From assembly GCA_036346225.1 (NCBI GenBank), contig JARFIW010000961.1:1392001-1456000 (forward strand): a stretch of 64,000 nt of DNA. Direction: 5' to 3'. Below, in pieces: positions 22,431-34,490 of this stretch. Position 1 is the first letter of the stretch. Each line of letters starts with the position of its first letter. A program made the translations under genes and the position numbers. The notes under the pieces were generated by a model. It saw only the letters and a list, made by a program, of their open reading frames with translations. It had not been told where the DNA came from and searched no databases. Source of the DNA: Platerodrilus igneus. Its lineage: Eukaryota > Arthropoda > Insecta > Coleoptera > Lycidae.

Positions 22431-24178
22431 TTTGAATTTTTTACTGAAAGCAAAACATGTCGACGTCCATTTGAATTCAGAAAATAGAAAAATCATGGTA
22501 GAAAAGGAAATAATTTTTTCATTTAATAAAGGAGTGTTCAAAATTCATATAGATATCCCATGTACTTTGGCTAAGCAAGGTGTACCCTTTAGAGGTTCCG
22601 GGGATGATAAAACTGGAAATTTTAAATAAATTGTCAACCCGATGGCTAGACATAACCCAACGTTAAACTACTAGAACAACAATAAAAACTATCGTCCTTA
22701 TCATGTGCCTTATTTGAGCAGTAAGTGACAAAATGAATTTATTACTTTAATAGTTAATGATATTCGAAAAATCATAAAGTAAGAAATTGATAGTTCACAT
22801 AAAGATATACTGTCGTTGGTAATTCGTAGAGTTGGTAAAAAACGATAAGTTAGTATTGTTGGATAAAACTGGATCTCGAATGGCTACATCTATTATGGTT
22901 ATTCTAATTTTTACAGGTATTAATTCTACTAAAATAACTCTCCAGTTTTATGATTGTGCCGCTTCAGTTCTGGAGTTTTCAATGGCGTACAGAAATTGAT
23001 ACCAGATGTTGTTCGTCACCGTGTATCGTTCGTACCATGCCAGGCGAATCATACTAATACTATTATGGAGCACGGTACCATTTCCAGCGAAATTCTAGCT
23101 AATATATTTGATATCTATGAAGAACTGTAAGGTTTTTTCACAAAAATCACTAAGCGTCTTTCTCGGCTAGAAAGTAGTCTGCAGAAAGTCAAAAATTCTT
23201 TGCAACTTAAAATTATTTCTCAGACATATGGACAGCCAGGGAAAAAACTATTCAGGTGGTCAATAATTCATTTGAAGTTATCGCGCAACTGTTAAAAAAA
23301 ATATCAAAATTAATAACTGTGGATTCGAAAACAAAAATTAGGTCTTTTGAACTTTGTCGAAAAATAATAAGCTTCGATTTTATTATCTCAACAACGTTTA
23401 TGAAAACAGTCATGTTTAAAACAAAAATTCTTACTTACAGAAATTAATGTTATTAATGCACTGGCCGTTATAGTATCATCTATAAATTCGTTAATCATAT
23501 AAGAAATGCTGATTCAGAAATAAATAATCTCATTGATAGCACTAGGCAATATTCTTTAAAAATTGGCGTTAATCTGGAAGATGATTTCAGTAAAAACCAT
23601 AGGCGTAAAGTTCCCCCACGAAGAATTGATGACAACCCAGAAGGTCTTGATAAATTGAATTTAAAAAAATTCTATCGCTTAGAATTGATTAAAGTTTTGG
23701 ACAGTTTCATCAATCTTTTATCAGATAATATAATCACTTGTATTAAGAACTTAAAACCATTTTCTCAGATGTTCAAATTACCCTTAAAAAAAGATAACTG
23801 CTGTTTGGAAAATCTTATAGAAATATTAGAAATGTTTACCAATTCTAAAGATAAACCAAGTGTTCTTGTATTACAATACGAAATTGAAATTCTATTTGAT
23901 ATCTGCAGTGAATGCGCTGCTATAAGCGATGTTATCGACAGATGTAGTGACATTAAGTTTCTCAAGTCAGCAAAAAAGATAGCATAACTTGCAAACATTG
24001 CTGAATACACCGCTTCATCTAATGAAAGAAAATTTAGTACACTATAATTTATATAAAATGAATTGAGGTCAAATATGAGTGAAAATCGTATATGCGACTT
24101 AATGATTATGAAGTCCGAAGAAGACATCACTGAAGACACCTCATTAAATACACAAAAACCTAATCTTAGTCCAGACTG
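22430..24178 (+). pseudogene. Decayed hAT transposase, ZMYM1-like (DUF4371 type)
   Basis: In order: TLAKQGVPFRGSGDD (about 22570-22615), MARHNPTLN (about 22640-22668), the RNase-H-like region with VRHRVSFVPCQAHHTNT (about 23010-23065), KVPPRRIDDNPE (about 23610-23645), a helical region (23655-23987) and the hAT dimerisation end, where NERKFSTL and MSENRICDLMIMKSEEDIT are still visible (24020-24135). Many stops and shifts. This is the ZMYM1/P52rIPK-like hAT lineage common in insects. No ends located. Confidence 0.8.
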
Positions 24179-24179
24179 A

Positions 24180-27100
24180 AAAACAGACAAATTATATTTA
24201 AGTAATCAAATATTATTGTACGACAGATTACATTTTTTAAATAAAATTCTGAAAACAAAAATTATTGAATAAATTTTGTTCTCCTTTTATAAAAAGTAAC
24301 GTTAATGCAGTTGGAAATTTGGCTGTGGAGTTGGTCAATCAAAACTGTTTCTCACGGCAAAAAAAAGTTTTCGGTTCGTTCCTGTTCTTGGTTATAAAAA
24401 ACAGTTTTGGATTATTTTTGTAACGAAGTTAATAGAATAAAAATAATAGAAATAGAATAGAAATAAATAGAAATAAATAATATATTTGAATTTAAGTTCC
24501 AAAAATATATACAACCAAGGTACTTGTTATCATAAGACAGAGTTAATCTTTTGCTTATTAAGAACCAAGGAATTTTTTTTGAATTTTTAATAATAAAAGA
24601 ATTAAGCAAAAGAATTTTATTTAATTAAATTGGTTTAACTTGTTTCAATATTAATATTTACAATAAAAATTTACATGGAAAAAAACTTGTATTGTTCTGT
24701 CTTCAAAAACACGAACATCTTTAAATCAATATTTCAACATATGTTTACTGTAAGGTATTTGCTTTCTTAATAATTTATATTTCAAATTTAATTATAGCCT
24801 TCAGTAGTACTACAGTCGACTTTACAAGTGAGAAACAAAATTATTTTACGTGATTCTAAAATGTAGCATTCAAACAAAAAATAAGCTTTAACTTTATATC
24901 CTTCGAAGATTTATCATGTCTTAAAATTAAATTGCATGACCTCAAAATAATCAAAGATATTATTAATGTAACATAGAATAGCATGTGGTAATTATATTGT
25001 TGACTAGATATTCTTGACATCAAATGTCAATAACAATTTTTTTAGTGACGCTAACATTGTACGCTTGTGGAACAAATATAATAGGCAACTATGGAGCCAT
25101 CTTTAAAATTTTGTAAAGTTACGAAAATGAAACGGGATGTTTCTTACATAATAAATTTCAAAATAACTAAATCAAAGTAGAATATCAACCTTTGATCATA
25201 CGTAAGACATTTAAATAAATACAAATTAAATTAAAGGTTAGATATCACTCGCGTGCTTGAAGTACAGTTCAATCAAAAAAACTTGAACGTTTTCACGTGA
25301 ACCAAACAATGTGAGCTGTCGACAAATCTAAGCACATCTGCGGTGCACGCAATATGAATAACAATACCATTATGCTGGATTTTACGCTGGAATTTTTAAA
25401 TATCTTCAGAACAAAATATTATCCAACCAAATAAAATCTCCTTTACATATGACCAATAATTTTTATGTTTTCTAAATTTTAAACTAAAGCTTTACATCTG
25501 TGGTATTGCACTACGGAAAACGAATGAATACATTTTATCAAATTATTTATACTAACTGTTTTAATGATGGATTACTTCAAATGTTCTTTGCGTCTGCAGG
25601 AATCAACTAACTTTACCGATGGTGTAATACGAAATAAAATCTTCACCAAAAGTTGTCAGGAACCACATCAAGACACAAAGGTATTCGTTAATGAACTTTC
25701 TTGCGAACGCAACAACAGGCCATGTGCCTTAACATGTTGACTTTTCTATGCTCCAGAGAGCAGCTTACTTCTTCAAGCGCTAAAGGAAAAGTGAAGTCGA
25801 AATGACAGACAAACGGTTTGTGTTGTAACTTAGATATAGAAAGCGAAGAAGCGCATAATCCATTATACACTTAATAAACTATTTTTAGTGATCAGACAAT
25901 TATAAATTATATTTTTATATTATCGAAACATGATATTAGATTTATAAGGAATGTGTAACTAACTTGAAAAAAATACGTTACAATTGTTGCGAATATGCAA
26001 ATACATGCTACAATCAAAGTTATTGTCTATAAATTTTTGGCCTTTGGTCATTCACAAATGATTTGCGATTATGTGTATGAAACGATTACTAAGAATCGCA
26101 AGGATAAGAACATTTTATACATTTTGTATTTGTACAAACAGCTCGCAAGGACGGAATTCAGCTTTATAGTTAAGAATACTGAATGACCGTCTAAAGTAGC
26201 TGCTAGGCCTGCCTTAATGTAGTTCGAATAATCAATAAGATGCTTTACTTCACTTGCAATAAATGAGAATTCTCCTTCAGTTCCGAAAGAATAAGTTCTA
26301 ATAATTTGGATGTAAATATGACTTCTAATGAACACTTAAAAATGGGCTGTAATTATTCTTATATTAGACACAAAGCATGGTTAAAAATAATGTCAGTTGC
26401 ATTCATTAACTAAAGATAAATCCATTTTAGTTTCATCCCTAACTAAATTATGCTTTCAGTAAATTTCCAACATTAAATAAGTATCCTAAATGTAGGTATA
26501 ATCCCAAAGCCGCAAAAACACAAGTAACCAGAAAGCACGGTCTAATTATCTCTACATTGCATTCGTCACAAGCTGCAATCTCTCGTCCGCAGGTGTTTCC
26601 ATAAGACACAACTCGTTTGTTACCAGAAGATCCTGTTTTTGTATTATAGCTCATAAGACCGTAATATAACACTTTACTTTATGTTTTGTAAAAACAATAC
26701 TTAATACTTACGTTCTAAAAAAGGTATTATATTAATCAAAATAGCTTCTGTATAGTATACTTTACTAGAACACTTATAAATAACCTATCATAGGTAGATG
26801 TAAACTGCAGTCCACATAAATACAGGAGATTAACCATGATAATCTCACGCCCAATACCTACACTTCGAGAGTAAATAGATCATATCCAAAATATTTCTAA
26901 AACACCCAATAGTCAGAAAGTAAACCAAATCGTTATCTCATTCAAAAATGGGATAGCAACCACCAGAATTCTGCACCTATATTCCAAAAATACTTTTCTT
27001 ACACCAATTGCTAGCTGCAGATAAAATACAACTATCTGAACTAAGTAGAACCTCGAAACAAATTTACGATCCACAGCCACGATATAATAAGCCTCCGGAT

Positions 27101-27417
27101 CCACTTCTCGCATTATTTTATATTATAGATAAGAAGTCTCACACAAAAAATATCTGTCAAATACACAAATTGCTCAAAACCAATCCAGTCCAATATTAAT
27201 ACATTAAAAATAACATACAAGAGTTCTGCACCCATTCTCAGTGTATATTAGGACAAATTTTTATCAGAAAACATTTCGACATAGGCAAGGTTAACCAAAA
27301 TAAAAATTATATCTAACTGACAAGCAGTCCGTTAACATAGCGTCATCAAATTTACCCACGTAGCAACGAACTATGTGAACTAAGAGCGTTTTCCATTTAT
27401 TTCCATTTTTGAGTAAA
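24180..27417. other. AT-rich stretch without a recognisable gene
   Basis: Only short frames. One of 74 codons at 26448-26672 (minus) has a hydrophobic segment near its C-terminus but no family resemblance and no supporting signals. Confidence 0.4.
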
Positions 27418-27470
27418 CAGAGGCGTCGCCAGGAAAAGTGTCAGAGGGGGGCCAAGAAACACTAAATTAT
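27418..27470. repeat. Probable end of a hAT-type element (CAGAGGCGTCGCCAGG)
   Basis: The sequence CAGAGGCGTCGCCAGG followed by a G-run (about 27446) resembles the ends of ZMYM1-type hAT elements in insects. The LINE begins 17 bp later and a minus-strand hAT gene lies beyond it, so this may be the 3' end of that element. The matching opposite end was not found. Confidence 0.35.
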
Positions 27471-27486
27471 TTTTTATATTAATAAA

Positions 27487-30400
27487 CATCCATTTCGAAT
27501 GGACCTGCACCTTGCCGAAGTTCTAAACTACTAGAACAGGTGAAATGGCTTGCGTGTTCTAATGAGCTAAAGAGCCAAACTATAGGTCCAACCAAAGTAG
27601 TAGGGTCGTTAGTGAGGAACCAGACTAAGACAGGCCCCCGAAAGAGGGCAGCGGCTCTTTCGGTACTTAGATTCGCAGAGACCATAGGGGTCGGTTTGGC
27701 AGTCTAAGACACACTACCGCGATGTGGAAGGCAACGGGAAACCACCACATTATCTCCCAAGTACACAGCGTACTTAAATTGTTACAAACATGATGGCATT
27801 CTCTGGGGTAAAAGATTCCGGAGTTAAAATAGTCCCCCATTCGGATCTCCGGGAGGGGACTACTTCGGAGGATGCGATTAGAAAGTTAAAAATAAGAGTC
27901 GGGAATATTCTGCGAGTCGGAGCGTGGAACGTTAGAAGTATGAACCAAGTAGGTAAGCAAGAGAACCTAAAAATCGAAATGAATAGGTTATCACTAGACA
28001 TAGTAGGGATCAGCAAAGTTCGGTGGCTAGAGGCGGGGGATTTTTGGAGTGGAGACTTCAGGGTAATTCATACAGGAGCAGAGGAAGGAAATTTGGGCGT
28101 GGGGATAGTTATGCGGAAAAAGATAGGTTACTGTTTAGAAAATTACTTACAAAAGAATGAAAGAGTACTCATGGTTAGATTAGAATCTAAACCGGTAAAC
28201 ACAGTAATAATTCAAGTATACATGCCCACTTCTAGCTACAGTGACGAAGAGGTAGAAGCGATCTACAAAGATATCGAAGACATATTAAGACACGTAAAAG
28301 GACATAAAAATTTAATAATTACGGGGGATTCTAATGCCGTGGTAGGTGAGGTTAGGGAAGGAGCGGTAGTAGGTTTATTTGGTTTAAGCACGAGAAACGA
28401 CAGGGGAAATAGGCTGGTAGAATTTTGCGACAAGAACAACTTAATCATCATAAACACATTATTTCAACATCATGCTAGAAGGCGATATACGTGGAAGATA
28501 CCAGGAGTTATAGGAAGATATCAAATAGATTACATTCTTGTTAGACAACGGTTTAGGAATCAAGTAAAAGACTGTAGAAGCTACCCAGAAGCAGATATAG
28601 ATACTGACCACAACATCGTAATTATGAAGGCCGCACTTAAATTTAAAAATCTGAAAGAAGGAACGGAAAAAGGCACTTGGACTTAGAGAAACTAAAAGAT
28701 AACGATATTCAAGAAAGATTCGAAAAAAAGTCAAATGAATTGCTGAATGATATCAGGAAAATATCTGATACTAAGGAAGTAGAAACAAAATGAAATAACA
28801 TTAAATCCAGCCTAGACATGGCGGCCAGAGATATTCTGGGGTATACACAAAAAGAAAATAAGAAACCATGGATAACAAAGGATATCCTGAATTTAATAGA
28901 AGAAAGACGAAAATACAAAAATAAATCAGACGAAACTGGAAAACAGAGATACAAAACCATAAAATGGGAAATTATTCGAAAATGCAGGAAAGCTAAAGAA
29001 CAATGGATTGATGAAAAGTGCAAAGAGCTACAAACAAAGATGGAAATAGGAAAGACAGCCAAAGCATACAAAATTAATTAGAATGAATTTTAGGGATATA
29101 AAACCGTATAGCAAAAATATAAGGGACGCACAAAGAAACGTCGTCATAGAAAATGTAGAGAAAGTGGGTAGATGGCAAGAATATAAAGGGAATTTATATG
29201 CAGGAGAGGAACTTACTGCATTAGAACAGGAATCAGACATTGAAAATGATGACTTGGGATATCCTATACTTAGAGAGGAGCTTGAATTAGCATTAAAGAG
29301 TCTGAAAAATGGTAAGGCGCCGGGTACAGATAAGGTGCAAGCAGAAACTCTAAAAGCAGCTGGATAAGCAGTAACAGAACATCTCTTCCAACTTGTAAGC
29401 TATATGTATGAGACAGGCGAGATACCCAAAGATTTCAAACATAGCATCATAGTAACTATACCAAAAAAGAAAGGCACGGATAGATGTGAAAATTTTCGAA
29501 CAATAAGTTTGACAGCACACGTGTCAAAAATATTAACTAGAATTGTGCAAAGACAAATGGAAAAACGGGCGGAAGAAATACTAGGAGAAAACCAATTTGG
29601 GTTTAGGCGAAACAGGGGATTACGGGAGGCTATTTTAGCTCTGAGAGTGATAATGGAGAAAACAATAGAAAAAGGAGAAAGCGTGTATATAGGGTTTGTA
29701 GATCAAGAAAAAGCATTCGACAATGTAAAATGGAAAAAAATGTTTGAAATACTCAAAAAGATTGGAATGAGTTATAAGGATAGACGAATAGTACATAGCT
29801 TATACAAAGAGCAAACAGCAGTAATAGAATTAGAGCATGAACATAGAGAAGTAAACATTAGGAAAGGAGTGAGACAGGGATGTGCCCTATCCCCATTGAT
29901 TTTTAACTTGTACATAGAAGAGGCAATGAATACTGTCAAATGCAGGAAGACATTCGGAATTACTATGCAGGGACAAAAAATTGATATGCTTAGATTTGCA
30001 GATGATATAGCGGTATTAGCGTCTAGCAAGGAAGAGTTAGAAGCCGCTCTTAATGAAATGGAAACGGTTCTAACAGAGAGATACGGTATGAAAATTAACA
30101 AAGCTAAAACTAAAGTTTTAGTATGCAAAGGTGGGGAAAATAAATCAAAAACAAGAATACAAGTATGTAATACGAACTTACAAGAGGTTAAGGATTTCTT
30201 CTACCTAGGAAGCCAAATAACGCAAGATGGAAAAAGCACAAAAGATATAAAACAAAGATTAGCACAAGGTCGTGCTACATTTAACAAGAAAAACAACTAC
30301 TGTGCTCAAAGACCACAAACATAGAAACAAGGAAAAGATTGCTTAAAACATATGTGTGGAGCACAGCACTGTACGGCTGTGAAGCCTGGACAGTAGGAGA

Positions 30401-30812
30401 AGCGGACAAGAAAAAGGTAGAAGCCTTTGAAATGTGGTGCTACAGACGTATGATAAAGATATCATGGACAGACAAAGTTAAGAACGAAGAGGTACTAAAA
30501 ATGGTAGGGGAAGAAAGAAATATGTGGAAAACGGTAAAAAATAGGAGAGATAGGATGATAGGTCACATACTACGGCATGAGGGAATAGTGCGGAATATAT
30601 TAGATGCAGAGATAGGAAAAAAGAGAAGAAGAGGCAGACCTAGGTTAGACTACTGCACACAGATAGTAAAAGATGTAGGCTGTTGGGGGTTTAGGGAGAT
30701 GTGTAGGCTAGCCCAGAATAGAAATCAATGAAGGTACGCATCCAACCTATCCCAAGATGGATAACCTAATGACGAAAAGATAACTGTGCTTAAACATGAT
30801 GATTATTATAAG
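27487..30812 (+). mobile_element. RTE-clade non-LTR retrotransposon (LINE), about full length
   Basis: About 3.3 kb, the usual RTE length: a 300-bp leader, one endonuclease-reverse transcriptase gene and a short 3' end closing in an ATGATGATTA-type simple repeat. The 5' end is set by comparison with the second copy at 19826. It lies inside, or at the edge of, a hAT remnant. Confidence 0.85.
27790..30731 (+). pseudogene. RTE endonuclease-reverse transcriptase, several breaks
   Basis: APE-type endonuclease first (27790-28686): RVGAWNVRSMN, VYMPTS, ITGDSNAVVG, IDYILVR and the DTDHNIV active-site block. Reverse transcriptase follows, with the fingers at 29083-29366 (NGKAPGTDKV), the palm at 29404-30324 containing FVDQEKAFDNV (motif A; the usual Asp-x-x-x-Ala-Phe-Asp order is kept), RQGCALSPLIFNLY and the catalytic FADDIAVLA, and a C-terminal region (30339-30731) with YGCEAWT and RRRGRPRLDY. 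Breaks: TAG at 28684, TGA near 28791, TAG near 29079, TAA at 29365, a stop near 30322. It nicks DNA and primes reverse transcription at the nick in active relatives; this copy is inactive. Confidence 0.93.
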
Positions 30813-31345
30813 TAATTACAAGAATTGGTTGGGCAATATTCTCGAATAATGTTTAGTGTGTGAAAGGATTTACTGGAAAACCATTATTTTGGCAAATGTC
30901 TAAGTGTTGGGGGATCTTGGTAGCCACAGGTTGCTTAACCTCCTTCACTGAAACCCGGTAAAATGGGGCATAAAATAAGAAAACAATAGAAAAGGAACGA
31001 GCTGAATACACATGCTGTGTAAGAATTTCAGGGAACTATGTAGACTAGTTCAGAATATAAATAAGTGCAGGCACGTGTCCAACCAGTTTTGAGACGGAAA
31101 ACCTAATGACGAAAAAATAAGCGCAGATAAATCTGATGATTAGTATAAACAACTAGTTGTTGGTTGCGAAATATCTCCAACTAATGTTGGCTGTGCAAAA
31201 AGATAAATTGGAAAATATATTAAATCGTTAAATGGTTAAGTGTTGGGAGAACTTGGCAGCCACAGTTTACTTACCTCCCTTCACAACCACTAAAGGTTGG
31301 AGAAATAGGGCGTATAACTGTAAAACAATAGAAGGTGATCAAACT
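30690..31345 (+). repeat. Two tandem copies of the LINE 3' end plus a shared spacer
   Basis: The LINE tail (GTAGGCTAGCCCAGAA to the ATGATTA end, 30690-30812) and the next 190 bp (TAAGTGTTGGGGGATCTTGG to ACAATAGAA) are repeated in the same order at about 31015-31345, with moderate divergence. Period about 325 bp. Confidence 0.8.
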
Positions 31346-31369
31346 GCATCTAACAAGAAAGAACAGCGC

Positions 31370-31835
31370 CTATGAGGAAAGGCAACAAACATAAAACAAG
31401 AAGAAAATTGTTGAAAGCATATGTGTGGAGCAAACCACAATATGCCTATGAAATACAGGCAGTCTAAAACGCAGACAGACAAACGGTAGCAGCCTTTTGA
31501 AATGCTGTGCTTCAGATGTATGAGGACGATAGCATGGACACACAAAGATAATAACAAATAAGTTATTGAAATAGTAGGGGAACAAGGATATCTAGGGAAA
31601 AAGAGAAGTAGAAGGGCGGAATACGTTCTAAGACATTTTAGGGAATAGTATGGGATATATTACAAGCAGAGATAGGAAAAAAGAGGTAGATGTAGACCTA
31701 GATGAGATAGTTATAGATGCAAACCGTGCAAATTTCAGGGAAATCTGTAGGTTTGTTCAGAATAGGAAACAATGATGGTACGCGTCTAACCAGTTCTAGG
31801 ACTGAAGACCTAATGATGATGATTAATAAACATAC
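31370..31835 (+). pseudogene. Third LINE 3' copy, including a decayed RT C-terminus
   Basis: 31375-31740 aligns with 30312-30700 of the main LINE (AAGCATATGTGTGGAGCA, then decayed CEAWT and RRMI regions). It ends with a tail containing CTAATGATGATGATTA at 31800. Older and more diverged than the main copy. Confidence 0.75.
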
Positions 31836-31951
31836 AAGAAAGTTCAGACACCATATACTTAAAACATAGCACTACTTAGAGATTCCAATTCCTTAATTAT
31901 AAAAGTCACAAGTATTTCAAAATATAAATAAAATAATAGTCTAAAACATCA

Positions 31952-34249
31952 TTACGACAAAGTAGGTATGAAACAGGCAGATGGTGGATAGTGATACTTA
32001 AATAAAAATTTTAATCTTCTTCGCTCTAAACCAAATATGTTAAGAGTGTCTGCTATTATCTCTTGCCGATTTTCTGCGATCCTTTTTCGGTGAACACTTA
32101 GCATGTAAATTCCTGAAAGTCTTTCTTCCGTCATAGTAGTTTTCAGCCATGTATTTACCCTTCTTAAAGTACTAAATGATCTTTCTACTGTGCATGTTGT
32201 TGGGGGCATAGTTAAAAATATTATAATGACCCTACATATTGATGGAAAAAATTCACATTCTTCTGATGCTAATGTAGAGAAGTCAGAGATATCATCAACT
32301 GTTCAATCTGTCCAGGTTTTGACCCAAGAATCATATTCTGCATAAAATTTATCCAACTTATATTTGGTTTCCAAAGTTTATACAGTTTCCCGATCGATAA
32401 TTAATTTTTTTTTAATATTAACTGGATGTAATAAAGACAACGAAAAAGCTACTGATACAACTTCGGAAAATCGAGATGACTATGATGTTAACAGTGAATC
32501 CAAATAGGGGATAAAAATGGACAGTGAAATATTCTTCAGTTGATGAATAAGGAATATTAAATCTATACATACGTCTATTTACTGATTTTGTTCTGGGGGA
32601 TTTAGGTTTAACACCAAACATTTCCGCTATATCTTTTGCATCTGTAAAAATAATGCAGAAATTTGGAACTGAAAGAGGGTCAATATTTCATCAATATATC
32701 TTTTTACTGAAAGCAAATCCATACCTACAGCTTGAAGTTGGTATACAATAGGTTCTAATTGTGATGAATATTTTTTAATAACTACTAAAGAATTTATAAA
32801 ATTAGAAGAACACATTGTAGATAATAGTTGCGAAGCTGTCGTTCTCGTTTTAAAATCATAAAGTACATTATTGGAAAGTGCTGAGTGTGTGTCAGAAATT
32901 TTATCGGAAAACGTTCTAATTGATTTATATTTTGCTCTCCATCGTGTTTCACATATTAATGGAATATGTGATACTAGTTGGCTGCGTTTAACACTTTCTC
33001 GAAAGAAACGAATAACTGATTTAATTAAACCTATAGTGTTTTGTATTTCTTGAACAGAATTTAAATCGTTCACAACTAAATTTTGTTGATGTGATGAACA
33101 GTGAAAATATGTTGCAGAAGAATATTGCAATCGGATTATCTGGTGCACACTCTTGTCCTTACCAAAAATTGCACTACAACCGTCAAATCCCAAACCATAC
33201 AACTTTTCTAAATTCAAATTCCATTCTTTACAGGTATTTACAATTGCAAAAGCAATTGTAGTAGCGTCCATATGTTTGAGATTAGTGAATCCAAAAAACT
33301 CTTCCTTAACAATTAATTTACTGTCTACGTGTCTTACACCCATGAACAACTGTTCAACACCGGCAAAGTCCGATGTTTCATTGGCTAAAAATGAAAAACC
33401 ATCACTGCCATTAATTTGGTTAATAATATTTTTTCTCACAATATTGCTCAGTATACTTACGATTTCATTTTGAGTTTAGACTGAAGTATACTTTGAGGTT
33501 TGTTTGCACTCTTCAAAATGATTTTTTAGTATTTGGTCCCCACTTTCTACTCTAAACTGTAGAAGATCATGGAAATTACTTTCACTAGATTTTTTCCCTC
33601 TCAATGCAATGTCATGGGTCGCACAAAACAATAATGATGATATTATTGACGCCTACTTCTCTCGGTTTTCTAGAATTAGTCGATTTTCAGAAGCATTTAT
33701 TTGTTCGAATACTGTAGAAGATTGACCAGAAATTATTTTGTCAAATGAAATTGCTTTGTATTTTGATTCTTTGTGCCACTCTGATACTTCGTGGTTTCTT
33801 GCACATTCATGAATATGTTTATAATCTGTAAATTCCCGCACAATAAATGCACCTCAGATACCTCTTTTCACTACTGGTCGAAATAATACACAATATTTAC
33901 AGAATGCACCTTTTACTATTTTTGAATATACAATCTACTCATAGCGATTCAACCACTCTTCAATAAATGCCCTTGAAGATGATTTAGTGTTAATTATGTC
34001 AAGTTTGAAATGAAACGACTTATTTGGAATCCAAGGATTATGCAATAAACCATATTTTCTTTCATCAGAAATCGTTTGTATTTTTAAAAACAATCCTATA
34101 TCATTACTATCTATATCGTCGATGCAAGTTGTGAAAGTCCAGACGTGTGATTCCTTAAATCTTTTTTGCGATGACGAATTTTTGTATTTTCTGTCTTCAT
34201 CTGCACGTTTAAAAAAATTTCGAATATCCATACCTACAAACACAAACAT
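31952..34249 (-). pseudogene. hAT transposase, ZMYM1-like, in several frame pieces
   Basis: Reads leftward from 34249. N-terminal region (33935-34249) with GLLHNPWIPNKSFHF and EEWLNRYEW, a TTF-type zinc-binding stretch just after it, then 33653-33841. The RNase-H-like core (32627-33439, 270 codons open) has LANETSDFAGVEQLF, GLGFDGCSAIFGKD, YFHCSSHQQNLVVND and ICETRW. The hAT dimerisation end (31952-32209) has CTVERSFSTLRRVNTWLKTTM. Frame breaks at 33850-33930, 33450-33650 and 32220-32630. A cut-and-paste transposase that is no longer functional; it is distinct from the copy at 22430. Confidence 0.87.
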
Positions 34250-34448
34250 TTTTTACGTACATTGAAAGAGTAAGAATACAACGAATCTACTTTTTATAAC
34301 ACTACAGTCTACGCCTACAGCAGTTATATATTTTATTACACAATACAACTATATACAGTAAATCTATTAACAACAGGGCACGAACACGACACTATTATAC
34401 GCAAAAAAATAGACTATGAGGCGCCGTTTGTGTCTATAATAAATACCG

Positions 34449-34449
<1 letters not shown>

Positions 34450-34488
<39 letters not shown>
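34450..34488. repeat. (TA)n microsatellite
   Basis: Forms the left border of the LTR unit starting at 34489. Confidence 0.95.

Positions 34489-34490
<2 letters not shown>

Noticed and set aside
34370..34440. CAGGGCACGAACACG or GAGGCGCCG near 34375-34432 as the other hAT terminus
   Set aside because: Neither is the inverse complement of the end at 27418, so the element boundary there stays open.
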